From Pseudomonas sp. ATCC 13867 (GTDB taxonomy: Bacteria > Pseudomonadota > Gammaproteobacteria > Pseudomonadales > Pseudomonadaceae): DNA of 64,000 bases. Within the stretch, counting starts at the first letter, position 1, and each line of letters starts with the position of its first letter. Made by a program: the position numbers and the translations under genes. Below are positions 1-8,937 of the stretch, piece by piece. Under the pieces are notes generated by a model, which had not been told where the DNA came from, ran no database searches, and saw only the letters and a program-made list of their open reading frames with translations. Where the stretch lies: the NCBI RefSeq assembly GCF_000349845.1, contig NC_020829.1:4099001-4163000 (forward strand), written 5' to 3'.

Positions 1-576
1 GAAAGTCAGATTCAGGCGCGGCGCGACCGCATGGCGCGTCTTGGCGACCTGATGTTGCCAATAATGCTGCGTCGCGCCGGACATGACCAGCAGCGAACCG
101 CCGGACAGCTCGATGGAATGTTCGATTGTGTGTCGCCCCTTGCGCCGCAGGTCGAAGCGCCGCGCGCCACCGAGATTCAATGACGCCACCACCGGGTTGC
201 GGCCCAGTGCCGGTTCGTCGTCGCTGTGCCAGCCCATCGAATCCTGGCCGTCGCGGTAGTAGTTGAGCAGCACGCCGTTGAAGCGCTGCCCGGCCGCCTC
301 TTCCACCCGTGCGCGGATCTCCGTCAGCAGCGGCGTCCAGGGTAGCGGCACGTGGGTCAGGCCGGAGTAGGCATAGAAAGCCTCGGGATCGCCGTACCAG
401 TTGACCAGCCGCGGCACCGGGTAGTCGCGCCCGTGCAGGCGCACGCATGGCTGCTCCCAGGGCGTCTCGGCGACCAGTTGTTCGAACCACTGAGCAGCAC
501 GCCGCGGCGGGCACCAGTCGGACAGCAGGCGCAACTCGGCATCGGGCAAGTGAATGGGGGCATCGTCGAACAGCAT
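1..576 (-). CDS. alkB: AlkB-family 2OG-Fe(II) dioxygenase (3' end cut by window edge)
   Basis: This is a DNA/RNA dealkylation repair enzyme of the ALKBH2-like branch, which removes methyl groups from 1-methyladenine and 3-methylcytosine oxidatively, using Fe(II) and 2-oxoglutarate. The translation, 192 residues to the window edge, shows the NYYRDG motif, the iron-binding HxD in GWHSDDEP, the distal His in the QHYWQH segment, and an RLNLTF segment near the C-terminus carrying the expected oxoglutarate-binding Arg. The ATG at 576 gives MLFDDAP and fits the family's usual length of about 200 residues; only the last few residues and the stop lie outside. The next gene upstream on this strand ends 51 bases away, so the two are probably cotranscribed. 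Recalled counterpart: PA3306. Confidence 0.85.
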   Translation of the reverse strand, partial: MLFDDAPIHLPDAELRLLSDWCPPRRAAQWFEQLVAETPWEQPCVRLHGRDYPVPRLVNWYGDPEAFYAYSGLTHVPLPWTPLLTEIRARVEEAAGQRFNGVLLNYYRDGQDSMGWHSDDEPALGRNPVVASLNLGGARRFDLRRKGRHTIEHSIELSGGSLLVMSGATQHYWQHQVAKTRHAVAPRLNLTF

Positions 577-627
577 GCGGGACTCGGCGTGATCGGGAAC
601 TCGTCCAGCTTACTCCGGGCCGCGGCG

Positions 628-930
628 TCAGACCTCGATATCGATCCACAGGCCCTTGCGCGGAGCATCCCGCACTTCGCCCAGCTCCTCGACCTGCTCC
701 AACTCTTCCAGCGCCTCGCCCTCCGGCGTGCCATCGCTGGGCTGGCGGCGTTTGCGGCGGCGCTGGTACTCCTCTTCCAGCACCTCTTCGTCGGGACGAC
801 GCTCCAGGCCCACGCCGGCGTTGCCCGCGCTGGGGGCAGGCGGGCTCACCGGGGCGACATCCGGTCGCGGCCTGGGCACGTCCTGCTGGGCGGTGACCGG
901 TGCCAGACTGTGGGGAATGGGCGGCAGCAT
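628..930 (-). CDS. Small acidic hypothetical protein upstream of alkB
   Basis: A 100-residue soluble protein with no domain I recognise. It has a Pro/Ala-rich N-terminal half and a highly charged middle with alternating acidic and basic stretches ([13 protein letters not shown]), then an acidic segment rich in Glu ([15 protein letters not shown]) and a C-terminal WIDIEV. The ATG at 930 was chosen because the upstream extension is of low-complexity shadow type and would overlap the rapA promoter region. It sits between alkB and the divergent rapA, the place held by a similar-length hypothetical (about PA3307) in P. aeruginosa. The conserved position suggests a real gene; function unknown. Confidence 0.6.
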   Translation of the reverse strand: MLPPIPHSLAPVTAQQDVPRPRPDVAPVSPPAPSAGNAGVGLERRPDEEVLEEEYQRRRKRRQPSDGTPEGEALEELEQVEELGEVRDAPRKGLWIDIEV

Positions 931-1160
931 GCGGAAAAGTCCCGTCGGAGGTCCTCTGGTCAGGCTATCGGCGGCTCCGCTACAGACTTGAGCCCGGCTC
1001 GCTACACTTTCGTACATTTGCGGCAAGTCCAGCGGGAGCCCCCGACGCCCAGCGCCTCCCTCCCGGCAGGCCCGACCTTTCGGACGACCGGAACCGTCTT
1101 CGGCCATCGCTGAATGCCGCACGTTCCGGTACCATAGCCGGCTTTTTTTGGGAGGTGATC

Positions 1161-4007
1161 ATGGCGCAGTATCAACCCGGTCAACGCTGGATCAGCGACA
1201 GTGAAGCGGAACTCGGGCTGGGGACCATCCTGGCGCTGGACGGCCGCCTGCTCACGGTGCTCTATCCCGCCACCGGTGATACCCGCCAGTACGCCGAGCG
1301 CAACGCGCCGCTGACCCGCGTGCGCTTCGCCCCGGGCGACGAGATCACCCATTTCGAAGGCTGGAAGATGACCGTCCGCGAAGTGGACGAGGTCGACGGC
1401 CTGCTGATCTACCACGGCATCACCGCACAGAACGACCAGCACACCGTGCCGGAGACCCAGCTGTCGAACTTCATCCAGTTCCGCCTGGCCAGCGATCGGC
1501 TGTTCGCCGGGCAGATCGACCCGATGTCCTGGTTCGGCCTGCGCTACCACACCCTGGAACACCGCACCCGCCTGCTGCAATCCTCCCTCTGGGGCCTGGG
1601 CGGCGCCCGCGCGCAACCCATCGCCCACCAGTTGCACATCGCCCGCGAAGTCGCCGACCGCATGGCGCCGCGCGTCCTGCTGGCCGACGAAGTGGGCCTG
1701 GGCAAGACCATCGAAGCGGGCCTGGTGATCCACCGCCAACTGCTCTCCGGCCGCGCCAGCCGCGTGCTGATCCTCGTGCCGGAAAACCTGCAGCACCAGT
1801 GGCTGGTGGAAATGCGCCGGCGCTTCAACCTGGAAGTCGCCCTGTTCGACCGCGAACGTTTCGTCGAGAGCGATGCCAGCAATCCCTTCGAAGACACCCA
1901 GTTGGCCCTGGTGGCGCTGGAGTGGCTGCGCGAGGACGAGCGTGCGCAGGACGCCCTGTTCGCCGCCGGCTGGGACCTGCTGGTCGTGGACGAAGCCCAC
2001 CACCTGGTCTGGCACCCGGAGCAGGCCAGCCGCGAATACCAGTTGGTCGAACAACTGTCGCAGGTCATCCCCGGCGTACTGCTGCTCACCGCGACCCCGG
2101 AACAGCTGGGCCTGGACAGCCACTTCGCCCGTCTGCGCCTGCTCGACCCGGACCGTTTCCACGACCTGGAAGCCTTCCGCGCCGAAAGCGGCCAGTACCG
2201 TCCGGTCGCCGAGGCCGTGCAGGAGCTGATCGACCACGGCCGCCTCTCCCCCACCGCCCGCGAGGCCATCCACGGCTTCCTCGGCAGCGCCGGCGACGAA
2301 CTGCTGGCCAGCGTCGAGAGCGGCAACGAAGACGCCCGTGCCCGCCTGGTCCGTGAGCTGCTCGACCGCCACGGTACCGGCCGCGTGCTGTTCCGCAACA
2401 CTCGCGCCGCCGTGCAGGGCTTCCCGGAGCGTCAGTTGCACCCCTACGTGCTGGCCAACCCGATCGAGTACATGGAACTGCCCATCGGCGAGCACCCGGA
2501 TCTGTACCCGGAAGTCAGCTTCCAGGCCCAGGTCGAGGACGCCGACGAGAACGCCCGCTGGTGGCGCTTCGACCCGCGCGTCGAGTGGCTGATCGACACC
2601 CTGAAGATGCTCAAGCAGTACAAGGTGCTGGTGATCTGCGCCCACGCCGAGACCGCACTGGACCTGGAAGACGCTCTGCGTCTGAAGTCCGGCATCCCGG
2701 CCACCGTGTTCCACGAAGGCATGAGCATCCTCGAACGCGACCGCGCCGCCGCCTACTTCGCCGACGAAGAGTTCGGCGCCCAGGTGCTGATCTGCTCGGA
2801 AATCGGCAGCGAAGGCCGCAACTTCCAGTTCGCCCATCACCTGGTGCTGTTCGACCTGCCGGCCCACCCGGACCAGTTGGAACAGCGTATCGGCCGTCTT
2901 GACCGCATCGGCCAGAAGCACACCATCCAGATCCACGTCCCGCACCTGGAAAACAGCCCGCAGGAACGCCTGTTCCAGTGGTACCACCAGGCGCTGAACG
3001 CGTTCCTCAACACCTGCCCTACCGGCAACGCCCTGCAGCACCGCTTCGGCCCGCGCCTGGTGGAACTGCTGGACGGCGGCGACGACGACGCCTTCGCTGC
3101 CCTGCTGGCCGAAGGCATCGCCGCCCGCGAGGCGCTGGAAGCCGAGATGCACAGCGGCCGCGACCGCCTGCTGGAGCTGAACTCCGGCGGCGCCGGCGAA
3201 GGCGAGGCGCTGGTGGAAGCGATCGATGAGCAGGACGACCAGTTCGCCCTGCCGATCTACATGGAGAAGCTGTTCGATACCTACGGCATCCACAGCGAGG
3301 ACCATTCCGAGAACGCGCTGATCCTGCGTCCGAGCGAGAAGATGCTGGACGCCAGCTTCCCGCTGGGCGACGACGAAGGCGTCACCATCACCTACGACCG
3401 CGTCCAGGCGCTGGCCCGCGAAGACATGCAGTTCCTCACCTGGGAGCACCCGATGGTGCAGGGCGGCATGGACCTGGTGCTGTCCGGCTCGCTGGGCAAC
3501 ACCTCGGTGGCGCTGATCAAGAACAAGGCACTCAAGCCCGGCACCGTGCTGCTGGAGCTGCTGTTCGTCAGCGAAGCCGTGGCGCCGCGCAAACTCCAGC
3601 TCGGCCGCTTCCTGCCGCCGGTGGCGCTGCGCTGCCTGATGGACGCCAACGGCAACGACCTGTCCGCCCGCGTGTCCTTCGAAACCCTCAACGACCAGTT
3701 GGAAAGCGTGCCGCGCGCCAGCGCCAACAAGTTCGTGCAGGCCCAGCGCGACGTGCTGGCCAAGCAGTTCGCCGTGGCCGAAACCAAGATCGCACCGCGC
3801 CACGCCGAGCGCGTGGAACAGGCCCGCCAGCAGTTGACCGCCACCCTGGACGAGGAACTGGCCCGTCTGACCGCGCTCAAGGCCGTCAACCCCAGCGTGC
3901 GCGACAGCGAACTGGAAGCCCTGCGCAAGCAGCGCGACGACAGCCTGTCGATGCTGGATAAAGCCTCGCTGCGCCTGGAGGCGATCCGCGTTCTGGTGGC
4001 TGGCTGA
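1161..4007 (+). CDS. rapA: RNA polymerase-associated Swi2/Snf2 ATPase RapA (HepA)
   Basis: RapA binds core RNA polymerase and uses ATP hydrolysis to recycle it from stalled post-termination complexes. The 948-residue product matches the family (about 950-970). Seen: an N-terminal region starting [10 protein letters not shown], Walker A in ADEVGLGKT (around residues 175-183), DEAH at about 277-280, and helicase motif VI in [11 protein letters not shown] (about 575-585), followed by the long RapA-specific C-terminal region. The ATG at 1161 has a near-perfect Shine-Dalgarno (GGAGGT, 1151-1156); longer in-frame starts run back into the upstream gene region. It is a single gene, closed by a hairpin terminator 32 bases downstream. 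Recalled counterpart: PA3308. Confidence 0.95.
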   Translation: MAQYQPGQRWISDSEAELGLGTILALDGRLLTVLYPATGDTRQYAERNAPLTRVRFAPGDEITHFEGWKMTVREVDEVDGLLIYHGITAQNDQHTVPETQLSNFIQFRLASDRLFAGQIDPMSWFGLRYHTLEHRTRLLQSSLWGLGGARAQPIAHQLHIAREVADRMAPRVLLADEVGLGKTIEAGLVIHRQLLSGRASRVLILVPENLQHQWLVEMRRRFNLEVALFDRERFVESDASNPFEDTQLALVALEWLREDERAQDALFAAGWDLLVVDEAHHLVWHPEQASREYQLVEQLSQVIPGVLLLTATPEQLGLDSHFARLRLLDPDRFHDLEAFRAESGQYRPVAEAVQELIDHGRLSPTAREAIHGFLGSAGDELLASVESGNEDARARLVRELLDRHGTGRVLFRNTRAAVQGFPERQLHPYVLANPIEYMELPIGEHPDLYPEVSFQAQVEDADENARWWRFDPRVEWLIDTLKMLKQYKVLVICAHAETALDLEDALRLKSGIPATVFHEGMSILERDRAAAYFADEEFGAQVLICSEIGSEGRNFQFAHHLVLFDLPAHPDQLEQRIGRLDRIGQKHTIQIHVPHLENSPQERLFQWYHQALNAFLNTCPTGNALQHRFGPRLVELLDGGDDDAFAALLAEGIAAREALEAEMHSGRDRLLELNSGGAGEGEALVEAIDEQDDQFALPIYMEKLFDTYGIHSEDHSENALILRPSEKMLDASFPLGDDEGVTITYDRVQALAREDMQFLTWEHPMVQGGMDLVLSGSLGNTSVALIKNKALKPGTVLLELLFVSEAVAPRKLQLGRFLPPVALRCLMDANGNDLSARVSFETLNDQLESVPRASANKFVQAQRDVLAKQFAVAETKIAPRHAERVEQARQQLTATLDEELARLTALKAVNPSVRDSELEALRKQRDDSLSMLDKASLRLEAIRVLVAG

Positions 4008-4038
4008 TCCGGATACCGAGCAACGCGCAATGAAGAAG

Positions 4039-4067
4039 CCGCCACGGGGTGACCTGTGGCGGTTTTT
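4039..4067 (+). terminator. Rho-independent terminator after rapA
   Basis: Stem CCGCCAC (4039-4045) pairs with GTGGCGG (4056-4062), followed at once by five T (4063-4067). Confidence 0.8.
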
Positions 4068-4083
4068 CATGGGGCGGGCTTTG

Positions 4084-4110
4084 TTCGCGAGCAAGCTCGC
4101 TCCTACGAAA
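4084..4110. repeat. REP element, family A (single)
   Basis: Carries the palindromic core GCGAGCAAGCTCGC followed by TCCTACGAAA. The same unit recurs at seven other places in the window, usually as inverted pairs. A degenerate opposite half (GCTCGCGAACCCGCC) follows near 4137-4151, so this may be an eroded pair. Confidence 0.75.
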
Positions 4111-4214
4111 CGCAGGCACGCCCGCAACCTGTATGCTCGCGAACCCGCCCTGGCAACGTTCCGTCCACGGTTACACCGCTCTATTCCCGGCATTTTCAGA
4201 CATACCGACTACCA

Positions 4215-4256
4215 TTGACGCTGCGCAAGGGAATCTCGCCCTCGGAGGGATAGAGT
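4215..4256 (+). promoter_or_regulatory. Predicted ANR/FNR-type site and -10 element upstream of uspA
   Basis: TTGAC-GCTG-CGCAA (4215-4228) resembles the ANR consensus TTGAT-N4-ATCAA with three mismatches. A -10-like TAGAGT lies at 4251-4256, which predicts a start near 4263 and puts the centre of the box at -41.5, the class II activation position. No good -35 hexamer is present, as expected for an activator-dependent promoter. ANR control of usp genes in P. aeruginosa is known; the site here is inferred. Confidence 0.5.
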
Positions 4257-4290
4257 TTTCTTACCAAGCCCACTGATTGAGGAACACATC

Positions 4291-4743
4291 ATGTACGAGC
4301 GCATTCTGGTCGCGGTGGACGGCAGTCCGGTTTCCGACCGTGCCCTGGTGGAAGCAGCCAAGCTGGCCAAGCTGAGCGGCGGCGAGCTGCGTGTCATCAC
4401 CATCGTCGACAGCCCGTTGCGGCACCTGCCCGACTACGCCGTGTACTACAACCCCGAGCCGCTGCGCGAAGCCGCGCTGAAGGCTGCCGATGACATCCTG
4501 GCCAAGGCCAGGGAGCATGTCGCCGATTTCCCGGTCAAGGCCGTGTTCGAGCGGGTCTGCCAGGAGCGCGCCAGCGAGGAGATCGCCGAACGCATCGAGA
4601 TCGAGGCCGAAGCCTCGAAAGCCGATGTGATCGTCATGGGCACCCACGGCCGCCGTGGCGTACGCCGCCTGATGCTGGGCAGCGTGGCCGAAGGCCTGAT
4701 CCGCGTCAGCAACCGCCCGGTGCTGCTGGTACGCGACAAGTAA
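4291..4743 (+). CDS. uspA: Universal stress protein, UspA family
   Basis: A single-domain universal stress protein of 150 residues, the usual size. It starts MYERILVAVDGS, the first strand and loop of the Usp fold, and ends with the nucleotide-binding signature G-T-H-G-R-R-G-V-R-R-L-M-L-G-S-V-A followed by the closing strand RPVLLVRD, so it should be an ATP-binding Usp. In P. aeruginosa the gene in this position (about PA3309) is induced by oxygen limitation and supports anaerobic energy stress survival, which agrees with the ANR-like promoter just upstream. A Shine-Dalgarno-like GAGGAA precedes the ATG. Monocistronic: it lies between two terminators. Confidence 0.9.
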   Translation: MYERILVAVDGSPVSDRALVEAAKLAKLSGGELRVITIVDSPLRHLPDYAVYYNPEPLREAALKAADDILAKAREHVADFPVKAVFERVCQERASEEIAERIEIEAEASKADVIVMGTHGRRGVRRLMLGSVAEGLIRVSNRPVLLVRDK

Positions 4744-4763
4744 TTCCAGAACCGGAAAACACA

Positions 4764-4799
4764 AAGGCCCTGCGGCAGACGCCGCAGGGCCTTCTTTTT
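4764..4799. terminator. Strong terminator after uspA, probably shared with the convergent gene
   Basis: A 13-bp perfect stem AAGGCCCTGCGGC/GCCGCAGGGCCTT (4764-4776 with 4781-4793) ends in TTTTT on the plus strand. A-rich flank on the other side suits the convergent gene ending at 4814. Confidence 0.85.
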
Positions 4800-4813
4800 G
4801 CCGCTGTTCCCGT

Positions 4814-6472
4814 TTACTGGGAGACGGTCATGTTGCGTCGGCAGGAATGGAAGATGTCCAGGTCCGGCTGGTAGAGGCTGGTACGCACCTCATAGAGTCC
4901 GAGCACCGAGTGGAACAGGTTGTCATGGCTCAACTCATCGGCCTTGGCCTTGGTCTCCAGGCAGCCGCGATCGATACCCAGATCGCCCAGCGCGCCAGCG
5001 CCGAACCACATCACCATCGGCACATGGGTTTGCGCCTTCGGGGCGATGGCGTAGGGCGCGGCGTGCAGGTAGACGCCATTTTCACCCAGCGACTCGCCGT
5101 GGTCGGAGACATAGAGCATTGAGGTGTCGAAGCGGCCTTCGTTGCGCTTGAGCAACTCCACCACCTTGGACAGGAAGAAGTCGGTGTAGAGGATGGTGTT
5201 GTCGTAGACGTTCACCAGTTCCTCGCTGCTGCAACTGCCCAGCTGGTTGGTGCGGCATACCGGCTTGAAGCGTTCCAGGGTCTTCGGATAGCGCTCGTAG
5301 TACTCCGGGCCGTGGCTGCCGTCAGCGTGCAGGACGATGATCGCGTTGCCCTTCAAGCCGTCGATATAGGCTTGCAGATCCTGCAGCAAGGCTTCGTCCA
5401 GGCAGTTCTTGCCATCGCAGAACGGACCGGCCTGGGTCTTGGGAATGTCGCGGTTCGGCACGCGCAGGCAGGTGCCCTTGCAGTCGCTGTTGTTGTCCAG
5501 CCAGAGCACGGACACCCCCACGCGCTGCAGAACGTCGAGCAGCCCCTGGTAGGTCTTGCCCTTCTTGTCGCTGTAGTCCTCGCGGGGGAACTTGGAGAAC
5601 ATGCAGGGCACCGACACGGCAGTGGAGGTGCCGCAGGAGCTGACGTTGGCGAAGTTGATGATGTCCAGCTTCGCCAGTTCCGGGTTGGTGTCGCGGGCGT
5701 AGCCGTTGAGGGAGAAATGATCGGCGCGAGCGGTTTCACCGACCACGAAGACCATCAGCGACTTCTTGCCGTCGGCGCGCACGCGCTGGGTCAGTACGGC
5801 ATCCTCGCCGATCGGCTGCACCACCAGGTTTTCCTTGATGCCCAGGCGCTGCTTGGTGTACTTGCCCACTGCATAGATGTAGTTGGTCGGATTGATGAAG
5901 TGGGTCAGCTTGTCTTCCTGGCGGAACACCGGCGCGTAGGTGGAATAGAAGCTGCCCACCGAAACCGCCACCACCGCCAGGCACCCGGCGATCACCAGGA
6001 CCTTGTTCAGCAGTCCGCGGAAGAACGGGCGATAGCTCACCGGGGTCAGCCAGATGATCGCCGCCGGCAGTACGCCCAGCACCAGCAGGTAACCCACCAT
6101 CCGCGCACTGAACAGCGCTGCGGCTTCGCCGGGATTGGTCTCGAACACGTTCTGCACCATCACCGTGTCGATGACCACGCCGTAGGCGTTCATGAAGTAG
6201 GCCGCGCCCGCGGAAACCAGTGCCACCAACGTGAGCGCCGGCTTGAGCAGCGGCCGGAACGACACCAGCGTCAGCAGCAGGGTGAAGGCCGCCCAGAGGA
6301 AGAAGGCGAAGGAAAGAAAGAACGCAGCGCCCTTGATGCCTTCCAGCGGCACCAGGTTGTTCAGCGCCTTCCAGGTCGCGACGTTGTAGAACAACACCAG
6401 GGCCAGGGAAAACAGCATGACCAGCCGCGTCGAACTGATCTGCGGGAAGAGGCGGCGCTTGCCCTCGGCCAT
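4814..6472 (-). CDS. Phosphoethanolamine transferase-like membrane sulfatase-fold protein (EptA family)
   Basis: The family transfers phosphoethanolamine from phosphatidylethanolamine to lipid A or other envelope acceptors in the periplasm. The 552-residue product has an N-terminal block of hydrophobic helices (residues about 15-190) and a periplasmic alkaline-phosphatase-fold domain. Catalytic features: GETARADHFSLNGYAR with the predicted nucleophile Thr at residue 247, the zinc-binding HADGSHGPEYYERYP, and VSDHGESLGENGVYLHA near the end; paired cysteines (NSDCKGTC, CDGKNC) fit the disulfides of EptA. The ATG at 6472 follows AGGAGT at good spacing. Recalled counterpart about PA3310, a paralogue of the main P. 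aeruginosa EptA, so the substrate may not be lipid A. Divergent from nbdA. Confidence 0.8.
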   Translation of the reverse strand: MAEGKRRLFPQISSTRLVMLFSLALVLFYNVATWKALNNLVPLEGIKGAAFFLSFAFFLWAAFTLLLTLVSFRPLLKPALTLVALVSAGAAYFMNAYGVVIDTVMVQNVFETNPGEAAALFSARMVGYLLVLGVLPAAIIWLTPVSYRPFFRGLLNKVLVIAGCLAVVAVSVGSFYSTYAPVFRQEDKLTHFINPTNYIYAVGKYTKQRLGIKENLVVQPIGEDAVLTQRVRADGKKSLMVFVVGETARADHFSLNGYARDTNPELAKLDIINFANVSSCGTSTAVSVPCMFSKFPREDYSDKKGKTYQGLLDVLQRVGVSVLWLDNNSDCKGTCLRVPNRDIPKTQAGPFCDGKNCLDEALLQDLQAYIDGLKGNAIIVLHADGSHGPEYYERYPKTLERFKPVCRTNQLGSCSSEELVNVYDNTILYTDFFLSKVVELLKRNEGRFDTSMLYVSDHGESLGENGVYLHAAPYAIAPKAQTHVPMVMWFGAGALGDLGIDRGCLETKAKADELSHDNLFHSVLGLYEVRTSLYQPDLDIFHSCRRNMTVSQ

Positions 6473-6685
6473 CGAGTGCACTCCTTGAGCGTCAATAATC
6501 GGGTTGGAAACGTCAACGGCCGAGCCTCCCGGCCGGCGGCGATACTCTAGCCGGAAGTTAGTCAAAAAAATGTCAATTTGGCGATTCCATCCCTGCCCGG
6601 AAGAAAGAGATGAGACGCCATCGCCAACGGGCTCGACCGTACGTCGGCGACAGCCCTCCGCCCCGTCGGAAAGGCCATCCACGCC

Positions 6686-6713
6686 TTGCAGGGCGATGGT
6701 CGCCTCCTAGACT
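6686..6713 (+). promoter_or_regulatory. Possible sigma-70-type promoter for nbdA
   Basis: TTGCAG (6686-6691) and TAGACT (6708-6713) are separated by 16 bases, about 60 bases upstream of the nbdA start. The rest of the 301-base divergent space (6473-6773) shows an AT-rich block with two TTGAC motifs in minus-strand sense (about 6560-6576), perhaps part of the promoter of the divergent membrane-protein gene, and nothing else. Confidence 0.3.
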
Positions 6714-6773
6714 GACATCAAAGTGATATCGAACCGTGCCCCGACCACGTCCCGACATCAGGAGCTCCCGGCT

Positions 6774-8936
6774 ATGGAATGGCAGAAGGACGCCGTACCC
6801 GACGCGGTGCTGCTGGAGTGCACACACAATTCCGGCCTGGTGCTGCTTTCCATCCTGATCGCCTGCGTCGCCAGTTTCGTCGCCTTGAGCATCGCCAGCC
6901 GGATGATCCGTACGCCCCGCCACGCCCACCGCTGGCAGTGGGTGGGCGGTATTTGCCTGGGTAGCGGCATCTGGTCGATGCATTTCGTCGCCATGCTCGC
7001 CTTCCGCCCGGCGGTGCCGGTGCACTTCAGCGGCGGGCTGACCCTCCTCTCGCTGTTCATCGCCATCGGCACCTCGGTGGTCGCGATGCGCCTGCTCGTC
7101 CAGGCCGGGCTCAGCCCCCTGCAACACCTGCTGGCCGCCTGCTGCATCGGCGCGAGCATCGCCGGCATGCACTACACCGGAATGGCCGCCATCCAGGCGC
7201 CACCGGCGCAGCATTACGACCCGCCCCTGGTGGCGCTGTCGGTCCTGCTGGCGATCCTGGTGGCCTATGCCGCCCTGGTGCTGACGCCCGTCCTCAACCG
7301 GCAGCCTGCGCAGCGCCAATGGATCTACCAGGTCGCCGCCAGCCTGTTGCTCGGCAGCGCCATCGCCGGCATGCACTTCACCGGTATGGCGGCGCTGACC
7401 CTGACGCTACCCAGCTGGGTGGTGCCGGGCGAAGACCCCACCCAAGGCAACGCCATCCAGCTCGGCCTGATGGTCGGCCTGCTGGCGCTGGCGGTGGTGC
7501 TCGCCGGGCTCTGGGCCGCCTGGATCGAGGAAAGCCTGGAGAGCAAGGAAAGCGAACTGCACCGGGTCAATGCCCTGCTCAGCCAGCTCGACCACGCCAA
7601 TGCCTCGCTGCAGCAACTCGCGCGCTTCGACGGACTCACCGGCCTGCACAACCGCGCGGCGCTGAACGAGGAGTTCGCCCTGCGCCTGGAGCGCAACCGC
7701 AAGCAGGGCCAGGGCATGGCGGTGATCCTGCTGGACCTGGACCACTTCAAGCGGGTCAACGACTCCCTCGGCCACGCCGCCGGCGACGAACTGCTGTGCA
7801 TCGTCTCCGGGCGCATCCGCAGCGCCTTGCGCGGCTCCGACCTGCTGGCCCGGTTCGGCGGCGACGAGTTCTGCATCCTCGCCGACCTGGGCGAGGACCA
7901 CGAAGCGCGCATTCTCGCCCAACGCCTGATGCAGCGCATGAAGGAGCCGATCACCACCGCCGGGCGCAGCCTGGTGATGACCCTGAGCGTCGGCATCAGC
8001 CTGTTTCCCAACGACGGCGAACAGGCCGAGGAACTGCTCAAGCACGCCGACCTCGCCCTTTATCAATCCAAGGGCAACGGACGCAACGTCACCCACTTCT
8101 TCAGCCCGCACCTGAAGACCAAGGCCACCCAGGAGCTGCAGCTGGAAGAGGAACTGCGCAAGGCGCTGTGGGACGACGAACTGGTGCTCTATTACCAGCC
8201 GATCCTGCGCCTCGACCACGGCGGGGTGGAACAGGTGGAAGCCCTGGTGCGCTGGAAGCACCCGACCCACGGCCTGCTGGCGCCGGACCGCTTCATCAAC
8301 CTGGCCGTGGCCAACGGCCTGATCGGCGCGCTGGACGCCTGGGTCCTGCGCCATGCCTGCAAGGACCTGCGCCGCCTGCACGACCTGGGATTTGCCGACC
8401 TGCGGGTGGCGGTGAACTGCTGCGCCAGCAACCTGGGCCGCGACAGCCTGGTGGAAGAAGTGCAGCGCACCCTGGACGACGCCGGACTGCCCGCCCGTTA
8501 CCTGGAGCTGGAAGTCACCGAAAACGCGGTGATGGCCAACATCGACCAGGCCATCCCGTTGCTCAGTCGCCTGCGTGAACTGGGCGTTAGCCTGTCGATC
8601 GACGACTTCGGCACCGGCTATTCGTCACTGTCGTACCTGCGCCGGCTGCCACTGGATGCGCTGAAGGTGGACCGTTCCTTCATCTGCGACGTGCCACAAT
8701 CCCTGCGTGACAGCGAGATCGCCCAGGCAATCGTCGCCATGGCGCAGAAGCTGCACTTGAAGGTGATCGCCGAAGGCGTCGAGCACCCGCAGCAGTTGGC
8801 CTTCCTGCGCGACAACCACTGCGAGCTGGCGCAGGGCTACCTGTTCAGCCGACCGCTGCCCTTCTCCGCGCTGGTGGAGTTTCTCGACGCCTACCACGAG
8901 GGCAGCGATTCGGCCCTGCTACGCAACCAGGCCTGA
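6774..8936 (+). CDS. nbdA: MHYT-GGDEF-EAL cyclic-di-GMP protein NbdA
   Basis: A membrane sensor that turns over cyclic-di-GMP; in P. aeruginosa NbdA (PA3311) is linked to nitric-oxide-induced biofilm dispersal. The 720-residue product has an N-terminal MHYT membrane domain (residues about 1-240) with motifs MHFVAM, MHYTGM and MHFTGM, a predicted copper-binding gas-sensing module. Next comes a GGDEF domain with intact GGDEF at 362-366 and an I-site RGSD five residues before it. The C-terminal EAL domain has EAL at 489-491, EVTENAVM and SIDDFGTGYSSLSYLR, so phosphodiesterase residues look complete. The ATG at 6774 follows CAGGAG. The gene converges on hyi with one base between the stops. The intact GGDEF differs from the degenerate AGDEF that I recall in PAO1 NbdA. 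Confidence 0.9.
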   Translation: MEWQKDAVPDAVLLECTHNSGLVLLSILIACVASFVALSIASRMIRTPRHAHRWQWVGGICLGSGIWSMHFVAMLAFRPAVPVHFSGGLTLLSLFIAIGTSVVAMRLLVQAGLSPLQHLLAACCIGASIAGMHYTGMAAIQAPPAQHYDPPLVALSVLLAILVAYAALVLTPVLNRQPAQRQWIYQVAASLLLGSAIAGMHFTGMAALTLTLPSWVVPGEDPTQGNAIQLGLMVGLLALAVVLAGLWAAWIEESLESKESELHRVNALLSQLDHANASLQQLARFDGLTGLHNRAALNEEFALRLERNRKQGQGMAVILLDLDHFKRVNDSLGHAAGDELLCIVSGRIRSALRGSDLLARFGGDEFCILADLGEDHEARILAQRLMQRMKEPITTAGRSLVMTLSVGISLFPNDGEQAEELLKHADLALYQSKGNGRNVTHFFSPHLKTKATQELQLEEELRKALWDDELVLYYQPILRLDHGGVEQVEALVRWKHPTHGLLAPDRFINLAVANGLIGALDAWVLRHACKDLRRLHDLGFADLRVAVNCCASNLGRDSLVEEVQRTLDDAGLPARYLELEVTENAVMANIDQAIPLLSRLRELGVSLSIDDFGTGYSSLSYLRRLPLDALKVDRSFICDVPQSLRDSEIAQAIVAMAQKLHLKVIAEGVEHPQQLAFLRDNHCELAQGYLFSRPLPFSALVEFLDAYHEGSDSALLRNQA

Positions 8937-8937
8937 A

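Noticed and set aside
1002..4193. Open frame of 1063 codons antisense to rapA, minus strand
   Set aside because: It is a shadow produced by GC-rich third positions: low-complexity Gln/His/Ala/Val composition, no motif, and it lies exactly over rapA, whose domains are complete.
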